The translations under genes were made by a program, and so were the position numbers. A model generated the notes under the pieces. The model saw only the letters and a program-made list of their open reading frames with translations, had not been told where the DNA came from and searched no databases. From Chlorocebus sabaeus (lineage: Eukaryota; Chordata; Mammalia; Primates; Cercopithecidae), in assembly GCF_047675955.1 (NCBI RefSeq), contig NC_132911.1, positions 70,961,133 through 71,025,132 on the forward strand: a stretch of DNA of 64,000 nucleotides. Reading direction: 5' to 3'. This document shows, piece after piece, positions 1-11,123 of the stretch (its first letter is position 1; the number at the start of each line of letters is the position of its first letter).

Positions 1-169
1 AGTTTAAACAGCCACACAGTTTTCTGAGTATATAGTACAGAATGCCTGTTTTAGAAAGTCCAGTGCTAGACTTGCAGGAGAACTAAAGGAGACCAAGATC
101 TGGTATGGTGTCACATTATGAAAGAATGGTCCTATGTGTGATCATTTAGACTTCTTTGACTTTTCTTTT

Positions 170-171
<2 letters not shown>

Positions 172-205
<34 letters not shown>

Positions 206-392
206 AGACAGGTTCTCACTTTGTCACTCAGGCCAGAGTGCAGTGGTGTGATCTCAGCTCACTGCAGCCTTGACCTGCTGGGCTCAAGTGATCCTCCCAT
301 CCCAGCCTCCTGAGTAGCTGGGACTACAGGTGTGCACCACCACGCCTGCCTAATTTTTAATTTTTTTGTAGAGACAAGGTCCCATTATGCTG
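172..392 (-). mobile_element. Alu (old, J-like), truncated
   Basis: A poly(T) run is followed by the antisense Alu body with B-box-like and linker segments, and it stops inside the left monomer. Many substitutions from consensus suggest an old AluJ-type copy. Confidence 0.88.
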
Positions 393-1510
393 CCATTTTG
401 TACCACTTTAATATAAAGTTAAAAATCTTCTTATCTTTTAAACTTTTAGCCACTTAGTAATTTCATTTTTAAAAAGTCTATTTGATTTGTTAAGTCTCTA
501 TTAAAAATGATGCAATGTGCTTTGCTGTGTAGCACAGCAGACAGAACACAAGCGTTAGTGTTGGACAGGCCTGGGCTTGGATTCTCACACTGTGGATCAC
601 TAACTGTGAATCTCAGTGAGTTACTTAATGTTTCACTTTCCACATCTGTCCAATGGAGAGTTCATAAGGTTTTCCTTATTGGGATTACATGAGGTAATGC
701 CTGTGAAGGCCTCAGCACCAGGCTCAGCTCTTGCTATTGAGGTATGTGAAGCATCTAACACACTGCCTTTTCCTCCTACTCTGCCTCCCACTTACTCAGG
801 ATGTTCTGCTGAGTCAAAGCTAGCAGTCGAAAGTTATATAATATAAATCCTTTCTTCTCATTCTTAGAAGATTTAATTTGGAGATCGTTTTGGTAAATTT
901 AAAAAATACTGCCACTAAAGTAGTATTTATTTATGCTCAAAGGTTTCTAAAGAATTGATCCTTGACTGTGCTGAACTGGCAACCTATAAAAACAACAGTG
1001 AGTTGCTGGAGGGAACTCCATATTTTTGAAATAATTTGTTTGCTAAGCTACTCGAGTTTTGGGTATTACCTAGGGGAATTTATAAATATGTCAAGCCTTG
1101 ACAGATTTTTCCTTCTTATGTTAATGCACTATTAATATGCTGGGCTCATCCCGCCTGTGGGCCATGTGTCATCCCTGCTGTTACTGACATCACCAGCATC
1201 TCGATCCTCCTGGACCTGACCTCGTGCTTATTTGCTTGTGAGGGACCCACAGGACCAGGCCAGCAGTGCCCTGGATTCACATTTCCTTCTAACACCACTG
1301 ATTTAGAGATCAATGAACTCTCTACCCTGACGAGTATAAGAAGTAGGCTCATCAATTTTAATTTTGAAAATTGCCTACATACTGTTGTCATCACTTTGAG
1401 TTACTTTTAAAAAGATGGTGGACTCATCAATTTGAAACTTGTCATGTCAGAGTTGGCCATTAGGGACTTCTGACTTTGATATTAAATTATTTCCTGTGAA
1501 ATTCTCACTA
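393..1510. other. Intronic block with one MIR, otherwise unassigned
   Basis: Apart from the MIR at 515-735, I recognise no gene, RNA gene or repeat here. Reading frames are short and stop-rich. The sequence is AT-rich intron. Confidence 0.6.
515..735 (+). repeat. MIR SINE
   Basis: This follows the MIR body in order: a diverged tRNA-like head, a 'gggcttggattct' segment, 'gagttacttaatgtttcac', 'catctgtccaatgg', then 'gattacatgaggtaatgcctgtgaa'. It is about 25-30% diverged, as expected for this ancient family. Confidence 0.8.
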
Positions 1511-1681
1511 GATTTTTTTTTTTTTTTTTTTTTAGACAGGGTCTCTCTGTTGCCCAGGCTGGAGTGCAGTGGCACTATCTTGGCCCACTGCAACCTCGGC
1601 CTCCCAGGCTCAAGTGATCCTTCCATCTCAGCCCCTTGAGTAGCTCCAGGACTATAGGCGCGCATCACCATGCCCGGCTAA
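1511..1681 (-). mobile_element. Alu monomer-length fragment
   Basis: Poly(T) is followed by antisense Alu ('gttgcccaggctggagtgcagtgg') and ends at the 'ccatgcccggctaa' linker. Only one monomer remains. Confidence 0.88.
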
Positions 1682-1846
1682 ATCTCTAGATATTCTAAAT
1701 GAATGAATGCTTATGAGAGAATGGTAAAGAAAATATGAGGGTGGAAGGGATGGATCCATGTTGTATTATTCAGAAAATTATTCGGTCAATATATGTCAAA
1801 ATGAGCAAAATTGGACTTGTTTCATCTTATAGAAAAGTTATTTTTG

Positions 1847-2033
1847 GCTGGGTGCAGTGGGTCACAGCTGTAATCCCAACACTTTGGGAGGCCGAGGTAG
1901 GCAGATCACGAGTCCAGGAGTTCGAGACCAGCCTGGTCAACACAGTGAAACCCCATCTCTACTCACTACACTCCAGTCTGAGCTACACAGTGAGACCCTG
2001 TCTCAAAAAATAAGAACAAAAACAAAACAAAAA
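1847..2033 (+). mobile_element. Alu with internal deletion
   Basis: A sense Alu head ('ggctgggtgcagtgg') runs to 'ccccatctctact' and then jumps directly to the tail 'cactccagtctgagctacac'. About 110 bp of the middle is missing. The A-rich tail contains repeated caaaa units. Confidence 0.88.
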
Positions 2034-3143
2034 CAAAGAATAACAGTAAAAACTCAGGTATTCAATTTCCTATTCTCCTGATGGACACTTGGGTTATTGC
2101 TAGTTTTTGGCTGGTACAAACATTGACTTCTGGCACACATCTATTGGTGAATGTGAGCAGGAATGGAATTGCTAGTCCAGTTGCTTAATTTCTGAATTTC
2201 GTATGAAATGTGACTTGCTTTTCTTTGAATTTAAGGAGGATTTGAGATTGAGATAATTTGGTTCAAATCAGTGGTTTGATAATGTGATATCAATTTTAGC
2301 AATTTTTCTAGGAAGAATAGTTTGCTTTTGAAATTAGAGATATTGATTTATTCAGAAAGGCCAGCAAGTGAGGAATTTGAGATAATTTAGATATTTTTAT
2401 ATATAGATGAAGAAATATAAAGATATGAGACATGGTTTCAAGAGTTGGAATATAATAATAATAATGGCTAAATTATATTAAGTATATACAAAATAGAATG
2501 ACTGTCTTGGTACATGTCAACTGAGTATCAGCCTCTGCCTGGAAATAGTTTTTTTTTGGGGGGGGGGGGGTGTAAATCTCTAAATATGGGAGGTGAAAAA
2601 ATTGCCTTCAGATTTCTTGGGTTTGGGATAAAAAAGGAATTCTTTTCTATACATTCAGGCTACCTTGATTCCCAGTGCATCTTCTACTATATGGAAGTAG
2701 CGTGCTGAATCAGTTTTTACTGTGACATTTGAAATTCTGCAAATTCAAGAAGAGATGAGTCAATAAGAGCTATCATGATAGTCAACTTAGCAATTAGTGT
2801 TTATTGCCAATGCTGTCCTTTGTACATATCTGGAAATGTTTTACAAATAAAATGTATGTACATTTCTGACATAATGCCTTCCTTTCTGAAACATTCTTAT
2901 TTTATAACAATCTAACATCGCTCACTTTAAGAATGTCCTCCCTTTCTTCCTAGTTCTCTGCTTAAGACATTTATTTTGCCCCAGCCTGAGTCAGGCACCC
3001 ATTTATCTAGGTGCTAGAGATGCTATCCAATCCTGCCCTCAAAGAACATAGAGTTTAGTGGGATTGAAGAATATGTAAACAGGCAATTGCTAGGCATTAT
3101 TCTTTGATGAGGATTGGTTCATATTTAGTCTTAAGAAATGTGA
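2034..3143. other. Unassigned intron with a possible old L1 trace
   Basis: The segment 2080-2200 ('ctgatggacacttgggtta', 'gaatggaattgctag') resembles the antisense 3' part of an old L1. The rest shows no recognisable feature. It includes a run of G at about 2559-2570. Confidence 0.45.
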
Positions 3144-3144
3144 C

Positions 3145-3290
3145 AGCCAGGTGTGGTGGCACATGCCTGTAGTCCAACTACTTGGGAGGCTAAGGCAATG
3201 AGACTCACTTGAACCTGGGAGGTGGAGATTGCAGTGAGTTGAGATCACATCACTGCACTCCAGCCTGGGCAACAGAGTGAGACTCCATCT

Positions 3291-3322
<32 letters not shown>
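3145..3322 (+). mobile_element. Alu monomer (right-arm type)
   Basis: A sense Alu monomer with a ~29-bp poly(A). It is flanked by imperfect 'agaaatgtga' copies, so it probably inserted on its own. It is the first of three consecutive Alus. Confidence 0.87.
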
Positions 3323-3323
<1 letters not shown>

Positions 3324-3341
3324 AGAGAGAGAAATGTGAGA

Positions 3342-3644
3342 GGCTGGGTGTGGTAGCTCACACCTGTAATCCCAGCACTTTGGGAGGCTGAGGCAGGTGG
3401 ATTTCTTGAGCCCAGGAGTTTGAGACCAACCCGGATAATGTGGCGAAACCCCACCTCTACCAAAAAATACAAAAATTAGCTAGGCATGGTGATGGTGCAC
3501 CTATAGTCTCAACTGCTTGGGAGGCTGAGGTGGGAGGATTGCTTGAGCCCAGGAGGCAGAGGTTTCAGTGAGTCAAGATCATGTCACTGCACTCCAGCCT
3601 GGGTGATAGAGAGCCTGTCTCCAAAAAAAAAAAAAAAAAAAAAA
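3342..3644 (+). mobile_element. Alu, full length (J/S type)
   Basis: A complete dimeric sense Alu from 'ggctgggtgtggtagctca' to a ~20-bp poly(A), directly followed by another Alu. Confidence 0.93.
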
Positions 3645-3857
3645 GGCCACGCGCGGTGGCTCACGCCTGTAATCCCAGCACTTTGGGAGGCTGAGGTGGG
3701 CGGATCACAAGGTCAGGAGGTCGAGACCATCTTGGCTAACACACAGTGAAACCCCATCTCTACTAAAAATACAAAAAAATTAGCCAGACATGGGGGCGGG
3801 TGCTTGTAGTCCCAGCTACTCGGGAGGCTGAGGCAGGAGAATGGCGTGAAAAAAAAG
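3645..3857 (+). mobile_element. AluY-like, truncated at the 3' end by A-rich sequence
   Basis: A low-divergence Alu starts 'ggccacgcgcggtggctcacg'. It stops after 'gagaatggcgtgaa' and goes straight into an A-run, so most of the right monomer is missing. A copy of the local target word ('gaaatgagag') follows. Confidence 0.9.
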
Positions 3858-5127
3858 AAATGAGAGGGATTGTGGGAAAGCCTCTGCTTTTAGGATATTA
3901 AGAAAATCTGTTCTTTGGCTTAAAAATACTCATTAAATTTAAGTACTGGTTTACATATTCATTTTTATAGGTCATTTCTATACATATATTTTCAGAGCTT
4001 AAATGAAAAAACTCATTTGTTATGAGCTTCTTGAAATACCTTTCTATTTTCTTATTTGGATTTCATGAAAAAGGAGAACTGCTTTTTTCATTGCCTTAAG
4101 TACTTTTTAAATGTGAGTCATCACTTCTGGAAAGTTCTTATTCAGAAAACACCTGTCATTGATCACATCGTATAATTATTTTAATGAATCATAAATATGG
4201 TATGACATTTTGAATTATTTTGAATTATTTAAAACAATATATGGATTCCTTGAGTCTATCTACACTTAATAAATGTGGATATTTTAATACTATCTTGCTT
4301 CACTATAAGAAAGAATAGGTGTACAATAGGAATAATCTGATTATTAAAAATCATTTATTGAAGGGTCAATCTTTGAAGGACTATAAAGTGTCCAATAGAT
4401 TTTGGCCACAAGGAGAGCATTGTACCATGTGCCAACAAAATGGGATATCAGGGTGGAAGCTGATGACGTTGGGTTGAAGAGTGAATAGTAGAGGGGGAAG
4501 ACAAGACAGCAAGTGTGGACTCCGTTCATTCAGTAAAACTTACTGCATTTGTACTATGGTGACCAACCACCCTTGACTGTGGTAGTTTCCTGGAGTGCAT
4601 GACTTGACAATATTAAAACCAAGAGTCTGGGGCAGTCTGGGGCAATTGGTCACCTACGGGGCAGATATTGTGCTAGGTTCTAAGGATGTAAAGGAAATAA
4701 ACATGCAAAGAGAGAATTATTATGTAGGATGATAATTTAAGATAGCATTAAATTTAGGGGGCCATGAGAATACCCGCCATGTCGCAGAAGATGGTCAAAG
4801 AAGGCTTCAAGGAGAAAATGACATAGTTGAAATGAATCTAGAGAAAGGAGTAGGAGTTACCCTGTGAAAAACTGGAGATGGGGGAGACAGAGCATTTCAG
4901 GCAGAAAAGTATGTTGCATGTGGTTTTTAGAGAAATGCAAGTTGTTTTTTTCCAGAAAGAGAAGAGTAAGTAGCTAAAGGGGGCCAGGTGCTTATCCACA
5001 GTGGTTTGATGATGTGGGGGATGCTGAGGGAGATTAAGCCTGATGTTTTCAACGAGACAAGGACATTGCTTGGGGACAGGGGAGAGTAAAAGAGAGTGAG
5101 GAGTTTGAAAGGAGTGGGAAGTCACAG
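3858..5127. other. Unassigned intron; ancient repeat remnant at about 4660-5110
   Basis: The part 4660-5110 has the word order of a common ancient mammalian repeat: 'tgtgctaggttctaagg', then 'aagaaggcttcaagg', then 'gagcatttcaggcag'. The same family seems present near 7.9-8.15, 28.5-29.1 and 61.96-62.3 kb. I cannot name it firmly. No gene is seen. Confidence 0.45.
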
Positions 5128-5265
5128 GTTTATTTATTTTTCGCTCTGTTGTCCAGACTGGAGTACAGTGGCGCGATCATGGCTCACTGTAACCTTGAAC
5201 TCCTGCACTCAAGCCTCAGCCTCCCAGAATGTTGGGATTATAGGTGTGAGCCACCACGCCTGGCC
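5128..5265 (-). mobile_element. Alu, internally deleted
   Basis: An antisense Alu from 'ttttcgctctgttgtccag' that jumps from 'ctcaagcctcagcctccc' to 'agaatgttgggattatagg', ending at 'cacgcctggcc'. A whole-monomer-size deletion is apparent. Confidence 0.86.
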
Positions 5266-5335
5266 AGAAGTTACAGATTTCTGAGGTAATCAAATGAGAT
5301 ATTAGGTGAAAAAGCTCTGAATACTGCAAAGCATT

Positions 5336-5530
5336 AAAAGAAATAGCTAACACTTATTGGATGCTTGTTTCAGGTATAATAACATTATTACATTTAATTA
5401 TCACAACACTCACAAGAGATAGGTACCATTATTATTTCCATTTTACAGATGAGAAAACCTAGGCAAGGAAAGTTAAAACATGCCCAAGGTTACACAGTTC
5501 CTAAGAGGTGGCAGCCAGAATTCTGTAGCT
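5336..5530 (-). repeat. MIR SINE
   Basis: Antisense MIR word order: 'tagctaacacttattgg', 'catttaattatcacaac', 'ttccattttacagatgag', 'aaggttacacagttcc', 'cagccagaattc'. Confidence 0.82.
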
Positions 5531-5789
5531 TCCATGAAGCTCTTCGCTCCCAACCTCTGCATTTAATGCATTTCCATATGTGACCTTATGTGATACTCAA
5601 AACCACCTCTTGTGCTAGTATTATTCCTAGATGAACCAAGGTAGAATCTTGTCCCAAGTCACATGATATACAGTTAGGCAAATGCATAGGAGAGAAATAG
5701 GGCTAGATACTCATAAATTGCTGAGACTTTGCTTTTCTCCATATTGTATACTTTCCCAGCTGGTAAAAACTATTTTAAAATAGAATATG

Positions 5790-6078
5790 GGCCAGGCACG
5801 GTGGCTCACACCTGTAATCCCAGCACTTTAGGGGGCCGAGGAGGGTTGATCATCTGAGGTCAGGAGTTCAAGGCCAGCCTGACCAACATGGAGAAACCCC
5901 ATCTCTACTGAAAAATACACAATTAGTCGGGCGTGATGGTGCCTATAATCCCAGCTACTCAGGAGGCTGAGGCAGGAAAATCACTTGAACCGTGAAGCGG
6001 AAGTTGCAGTGAGCCAATATCGTGCCATCGCACTGCAGCTTGGGCAAAAAGTGAAACTCCATCTCAAAAAAAAAAAAA
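5790..6078 (+). mobile_element. AluS-like, full length
   Basis: A dimeric sense Alu with poly(A). It is flanked by the direct repeat 'agaatatg' (5782-5789 and 6078-6085), a short target-site duplication. Confidence 0.93.
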
Positions 6079-6085
6079 GAATATG

Positions 6086-6697
6086 ATCTTCCCCTCTCCA
6101 TACCTCCAAAATATTCTAGCCACTCATTTGAATTCAAATCCACTTTCTCCTAGAAGTCATGGATATCACTTCTTAACTCCTAACCAAGTCACAAGATTGT
6201 GAATAGACTTCAAATGCCCTTATGACCTCTGAACTCCAATTGCCGTCTACGCCCCTGAGTCTTTTGGCAGCGCTGGAGGCTCTTTGGAGCTTTGATTTGT
6301 AACCCCCTTTTGCAGCATGGGAGAAAACTTTAGCGGCCTGGAAGTGGGACTCACATAGCTTCAGCAAAATTGGTTGTTAAAGGAAATGTTGGGATTAACA
6401 CTCCCATCAAAGGCACACAAGGGTCTCAGCAGCATGGGGTAGAGTTGGTTTGGGATATTCACAGATCAGGGGTTTTCTGTTTAAATTGTGACCAATGTTG
6501 GCTTTAGATAATTTCCTGTATTTGCAAATGAGGAATGAGAGATAATGCAAAAATTAAGGAACATCGCCCCGTTTGTACATTGCTAAATTAATGATTGAGA
6601 CAGGACTGGAATTAAGACTCAACCCCCTTAATTCAGTACTTCAGTGGGATTAAAGTCAGTGAGGCTTGACCACCAAGATTACTGATTTGCTGGGACA
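6086..6697. other. Unassigned intron
   Basis: No gene or clear repeat is recognised. The only reading frames are about 60 codons with no family resemblance. Confidence 0.5.
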
Positions 6698-7768
6698 GGT
6701 TGAGTATCTTTTATCCAAAATGCTTGGAACGGGAAGTGTTTTGGATTTCGAGTATTTACAGATTTTGGAATATCTACATATATATAATGAGATCTCTTGG
6801 GGATATGAATCAAGTCTAAAGATGAAATTCCCATTTATGTTTCATATACACCTTATGCACACAGTCTGAAGGTCATTTTATACAATATTTTAAGTAATTC
6901 TGTACATGGAACAAAATTTGTGTACACTGAACCGTCAGAAAGCAAAGGTGTCACTATCTCATCACCCATGTGGATGATCTCATCACCCATGTGGTCAATC
7001 CTTACTTGTTTGGCATCACCATCATTTCTGACTCTGAATTTATATGCTAGTGATAAGCAATCATTTTCTCCCACTTGTTCACACATTAACACTTAACAGT
7101 AACCAATATGACACACCATTAATACAGTGAGAAAATAATGTTTTTAGGGTAACTAGGCAGCACAGGGGCATCCCCAGAATACCTGCATCAGCTGTTTAAC
7201 AGCAGCAACACGGCCAGCTGTGATGGCTCACACCTATAATCCCAGCACTTTGGGAGGCCAAAGCAGGTGGATTACCTGAGGTCAGGAGTTCAAGACCAGC
7301 CTGACCAACATGGCGAAACCCCATCTCCACTAAAAATACAAAAATTAGCCGGGCATGGTGGAGCGCTCCTGTAATCCCTCCCAGCTGCTCGGCAGGCTGA
7401 GGCAGGAGAATCACCTGAACCCAGGAGGCGGAGGCTGCAGTGAGCCGAGATCACACCACTGCACTCTAGCCTGGGGGACAGAGTGAGACTCCATCTCAAA
7501 ACAAAAACAAAAACAAAAACAACAAATAACAGCAGACTCTCAGTCTCTGCCTGTGATGCTGTGTTTTGATTAAAAGATTATTGTATAATAACCCCCTTGG
7601 GGATGTTAAATAAAACTGATAAAACTGTGTTGTGCACCAGCATTTTAACTGCAACCTGTCGCATGAGGTCAGGTGTGGAATATTCCACGTATGGCATCAT
7701 GTAGACACTCAGAAAGTTTTGGATTTTGAAACATTTTAGATTTTTTGAGTTAGGGATGCTCAGCCCGT
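6698..7768 (+). mobile_element. Tigger-like (TcMar) DNA transposon remnant split by an Alu
   Basis: The left end 'caggttgagtatctttta' and the degenerate right end 'ttagggatgctcagccc' look like inverted termini of a pogo/Tigger-type nonautonomous element. The body ('ttttggaatatctacatat', 'gtgtacactgaaccgtcag') matches my memory of that family. An Alu (7212-7527) interrupts it. A short 21-bp-period tandem duplication lies at 6956-6994. The family name is uncertain. Confidence 0.6.
7212..7527 (+). mobile_element. AluS-like with CAAAA-rich tail
   Basis: A dimeric sense Alu inserted into the Tigger-like element. The tail is (caaaa)n. The direct repeat 'aacagcag' flanks it on both sides. Confidence 0.93.
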
Positions 7769-8455
7769 ACACGTCTCCCAGATGGTTGCTGCTGGTCTCA
7801 GAATCCTTCCTGGTGGGCTTGCAGATCTTGTTTTCATCTCTGAAACTCCCCATTTTGTAACACCATACAGCACTCCCGTACTCATTGAGTGATCCCAGTA
7901 TGTCAGACACTATTCTAAACCCTGTGGGCCCAGTGGTGAACATGACAAACACAGTCCCTGCCCTTATGGCTCTTGGGGTTGGTAGGTGAGACAGTCATAA
8001 AACATTAAATGACTATTTAATTTCATTTGTGTGCTAAACGATATGTGCTAACAGGGTAAGTGTAGGCTCCTATGTGAATATAACAGGGACCTTCACTGAA
8101 GTCAGGGGTCAAGGAAAGCTTCCCTGAGAAAGTCCAATTTAGACTGATTCCCAGAGAGCGAGGAGTTAGCCAAAGTGTTATAGCCTGAATTGTGTCCCCT
8201 CAAATTCGTATGTTGAAGTTCTAGGCCCCAGTATCTCAGACTGTGACTGTATTTGGAGACAAACCTAAAAATGTCATCTGAATAGTATAATTAGCCTTCA
8301 TAAGCCTACTGCCCTGTTTCAACAGTTAACTAATTATGGCTAAATCTTATTGCACACCCCTGCCCCTACACACACGTAATTTTGAATCAAATCCCAAACA
8401 ACAGATTGTTTCATCTGTAAATATTTAAGTATTAGTTCTATAACATAGACTTTTT

Positions 8456-8460
<5 letters not shown>
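7769..8460. other. Unassigned intron with ancient repeat remnants
   Basis: The segment 7880-8160 resembles the unnamed ancient repeat also seen at 4.7 and 28.5 kb. The stretch 8180-8285 ('gaattgtgtcccctcaaatt') resembles an old dispersed repeat I cannot name. No gene is seen. Confidence 0.4.
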
Positions 8461-8486
<26 letters not shown>

Positions 8487-8769
8487 GAGACGGAGTCTCG
8501 CTCTGTCGCCCAGGCTGGAGTGCAGTGGCCGGATCTCAGCTCACTGCAAGCTCCGCCTCCCGGGTTCACGCCATTCTCCTGCCTCAGCCTCCTGAGTAGC
8601 TGGGACTACAGGCGCCCGCCACCTCGCCCGGCTAGTTTTTTGTATTTTTTAAGTAGAGACGGGGTTTCACCGGGTTAGCCAGGATGGTCTCGATCTCCTG
8701 ACCTCGTGATCCACCCGTCTCGGCCTCCCAAAGTGCTGGGATTACAGGCTTGAGCCACCGCGCCCGGCC
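8461..8769 (-). mobile_element. AluYR-type, young, full length
   Basis: A very low-divergence antisense Alu with ~26 T. It carries 'tgcagtggccggatctcag', 'ccacccgtctcgg' and 'acaggcttgagccacc'. These are variants I associate with Old World monkey AluYR subfamilies, which makes this a lineage marker. Confidence 0.92.
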
Positions 8770-8772
8770 TAC

Positions 8773-8886
8773 TTTTTTTTTTTTTTTGAGACGAAGTCTC
8801 GCTCTTGTCCCCCAGTGCAGTGGCACGATCTCAGCTCACTGCAACCTCCACCACAGGCACCTGCTGCCACGCCCGGCTAATTTTTG
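8773..8886 (-). mobile_element. Alu fragment with deletion
   Basis: Poly(T), 'gagacgaagtctcgctcttg', then 'caacctccaccacaggcacc' to 'cacgcccggctaattttt'. It is shortened internally and abuts the left arm of the inverted duplication. Confidence 0.85.
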
Positions 8887-9037
8887 CAGATATACAGATA
8901 TAAAAAACAACTAAAAAAATTATGAGGCAATTTGAGAATTCGAACATGACTAGATATCCAGTAATAAGAAATCATAAAAAGAAAAAAATAAGTGTTTTTT
9001 TTTTAAGTGTGATGATGTTATATTTTTGTTTTTGTTT

Positions 9038-9292
9038 TTTGAGGCGGGGTCTCACTCTGTCACCAGGCTGTAGTGCAGTGGCGCGGTCTCAGCTCACTGT
9101 AACCTCTAACTCCCTGGTTCAAGCAATTCTTCTACCTCAGCCTCCCGAGTACCTGGGATTAAAGGCACACGCCACCCTGCCCGGCTAATTTTTGTATTTT
9201 TTTAGTAGAGATAACTCCTGACCTTACATGATCCACCCACCTCGGCCTCCCAAAGTGTTGAGATTACAGGTGTGAGCCACCGCGTCCGGCCT
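9038..9292 (-). mobile_element. Alu in left arm of the palindrome
   Basis: An antisense Alu missing about 30 bp around 'gtagagata' compared with its partner at 9322-9567. It ends at 'cgcgtccggcc'. Confidence 0.9.
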
Positions 9293-9321
9293 ATAATATA
9301 GACTTGTAAAAAACATAACAT

Positions 9322-9567
9322 CGGCCGGAGGTCAGGAGATCAAGACCATCCAGACCAACATGGTGAAACCCCATCTCTACTAAAAACACAAAAATTAGCC
9401 GGGCGGGGTGGCATATGCCTTTAATCCCAGGTACTCGGGAGGCTGAGGCAGGAGAATGGCTTGAACCAGGGAGTTAGAGGTTACAGTGAGCCGAGATCGC
9501 ACCACTGCACTACGGCCTGGTGACAGAGTGAGGCCGTGCCTCAAAAAACAAAAACAAAAACAAAAAT
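9322..9567 (+). mobile_element. Alu in right arm of the palindrome
   Basis: A sense Alu lacking its first ~45 bp: 'ggcc' joins directly to 'ggaggtcaggagatc'. It ends in a (caaaaa)n tail. It mirrors the left-arm Alu. Confidence 0.9.
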
Positions 9568-9704
9568 ATAACATCATCACACTTTAAAAAAACCCACTGA
9601 TTTTTTTCTTTTTCTTTTTATGATTTCTTATTACTGGGTATGTAGTCATGTTCGAATTCTCAAATTGCCTCATAATTTTTTTAGTTGTTTTTTATTCTGT
9701 GTAT

Positions 9705-9960
9705 CTGCTGCCTTTTTTCCCTTATAATTTATGTAATAAAGAAACCAGGTCATTTAGCCTGTAGGATCTCCCACTGAAGTTTACTGATTGCTTCCCTATG
9801 GTATCATTTGACATGTACTTCTGACCCCTGCAGTCCCTATAAATTGGAAGTTAGAGCTAGAAACTTAATGAGATTTAGATTCGAGTATTTTGGCAAGAAT
9901 ACTGCATAGTGATGTGTTTTCCATAAGGAGGCATAAAATGTTTGGTCAGCGCTCTTTTTA
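9705..9960 (+). repeat. Ancient dispersed repeat (shared with 50.6-51.05 kb)
   Basis: The words 'ggtcattt', 'tactgattgc', 'acatgtacttctga', 'cctataaattggaagttag' recur in the same order and orientation at about 50920-51040 in diverged form. This marks both as copies of one old element. I cannot assign the family with confidence. Confidence 0.5.
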
Positions 9961-10845
9961 TGAGATAAGCAGCCATTGATCATCATTGCCTACATGCATT
10001 AATTCATTAATTAATTCATTGCAAAATGGTAGTATTCTGTCTTTATACATTACCTGGAATTCTTCTGTAACAAGAAACTTCTCCTCATTGACTATTTCGT
10101 TACCCAGAGTGCAGTTTATATTGGAAGGCAGGATACAGGCTTGGTTCTTACCTTTTATTTACCAGTTTTCAGAACGATGAATTAGTTCCTTATGGTTATC
10201 CAAAGGTAACCCATGAGGTTTGTTTTCTGTTTTTTAGTATCTTTGTAAATTCATGGATTTACATGTTCAATATATTTCAATTCATAATGGTGATTCTTTT
10301 TTACGATCGATTTTGCCATCTTTGAATTAGTTTCTGAGGTTTTTCACATGACTCTGGTAGTCACTGATATCATACTAGAAAGTAAAGAAGTTAGGACATT
10401 CCAGGCTCATCTTGTACATTTTCTGCTGCAGGTCTGCAATCAGCCAGTTCTCCAAGGAGCCCTAGTTCATATTAGTGGGAAATATTTAGGGCCCATAATC
10501 TTGGTACTAGGGGTGTTCATTTCCCTGGATTGGTCATTGATTTTAGCCTTTCCCATGCTAGAGCTAGGAAATACATAAATATAAATATATGTGTGTATTT
10601 ATATGTATATACATATATTTATGTACACATAAAATATACATATATATTTAAAGATAAAATACAACATATATTCATACTGATACTTCCAACTGAAATTCAG
10701 TACTACAGGTTTTTTTGATTTTTTTAAACCTAACCTCATCTGTATCTCCTTTCTCCTACATCAGAATTCCTGGTTCTTAAGGATATGAAGATAATTACTA
10801 ATTTTCTTCCTTTTTAAGAAGTTATTATTACTGTTGTTATTATTA
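9961..10845. other. Unassigned AT-rich intron
   Basis: No gene is recognised. It contains an alternating (ta/tatg)-rich stretch at 10570-10650. Reading frames are under 80 codons. Confidence 0.5.
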
Positions 10846-11123
10846 TTTGAGGCAGGGTCTTGCTTTGTTGCCCAGACTGGAGTGCAGTGGCACGATCTTA
10901 GCTCATTGCAGCCTCAACCATCAGGGCTCAAGTGATCCTCCCATCTCTCAGCCTCCCAAGTAGCTGGAACTACAGGCATGTGCCACCACACCCAGCTAAT
11001 TTTTATAGAGACAGGGTTTTACCATGTTGCCTAGGCTCATCTGGAACTCCTGGGCTCAAGTGATCTGCCCGCCTTGGCCCCCCAGAGTGCTGGGATTACA
11101 GGCATACACCACCACACCTGACC
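10846..11123 (-). mobile_element. AluJ-like, full length
   Basis: A dimeric antisense Alu preceded by a (ttatta)n tract. Many substitutions and a 'cacacctgacc' end suggest an old J-type copy. Confidence 0.9.

Larger units (their letters stand above)
8886..9708. repeat. Inverted duplication (near-palindrome), arms 8886-9222 and 9326-9708
   Basis: The left arm (gcagata... , ...aggcaatttgagaattcg..., an antisense Alu, ...ctcctgacct) is repeated as its reverse complement in the right arm. The symmetry centre is near 9297; the two copies of the gaattc word at 8936-8941 and 9654-9659 mirror each other. Over ~110 bp of non-Alu flank the arms are nearly identical. The embedded Alu copies share private variants ('ctctaactccctggttc', 'gagtacctgggattaaagg'). 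This excludes two independent Alu insertions. The right arm runs on into a dispersed repeat at 9705 onward, so it may be the parental copy. Confidence 0.9.

Noticed and set aside
7578..7952. 124-codon minus-strand frame
   Set aside because: Begins in a DNA-transposon end and continues into non-coding sequence. No homologous family is recognised and no splice or start context supports it.
8886..9708. Palindrome explained as two independent, opposite Alu insertions
   Set aside because: The arms share ~110 bp of non-Alu flank and Alu-private substitutions, which independent insertions would not produce.
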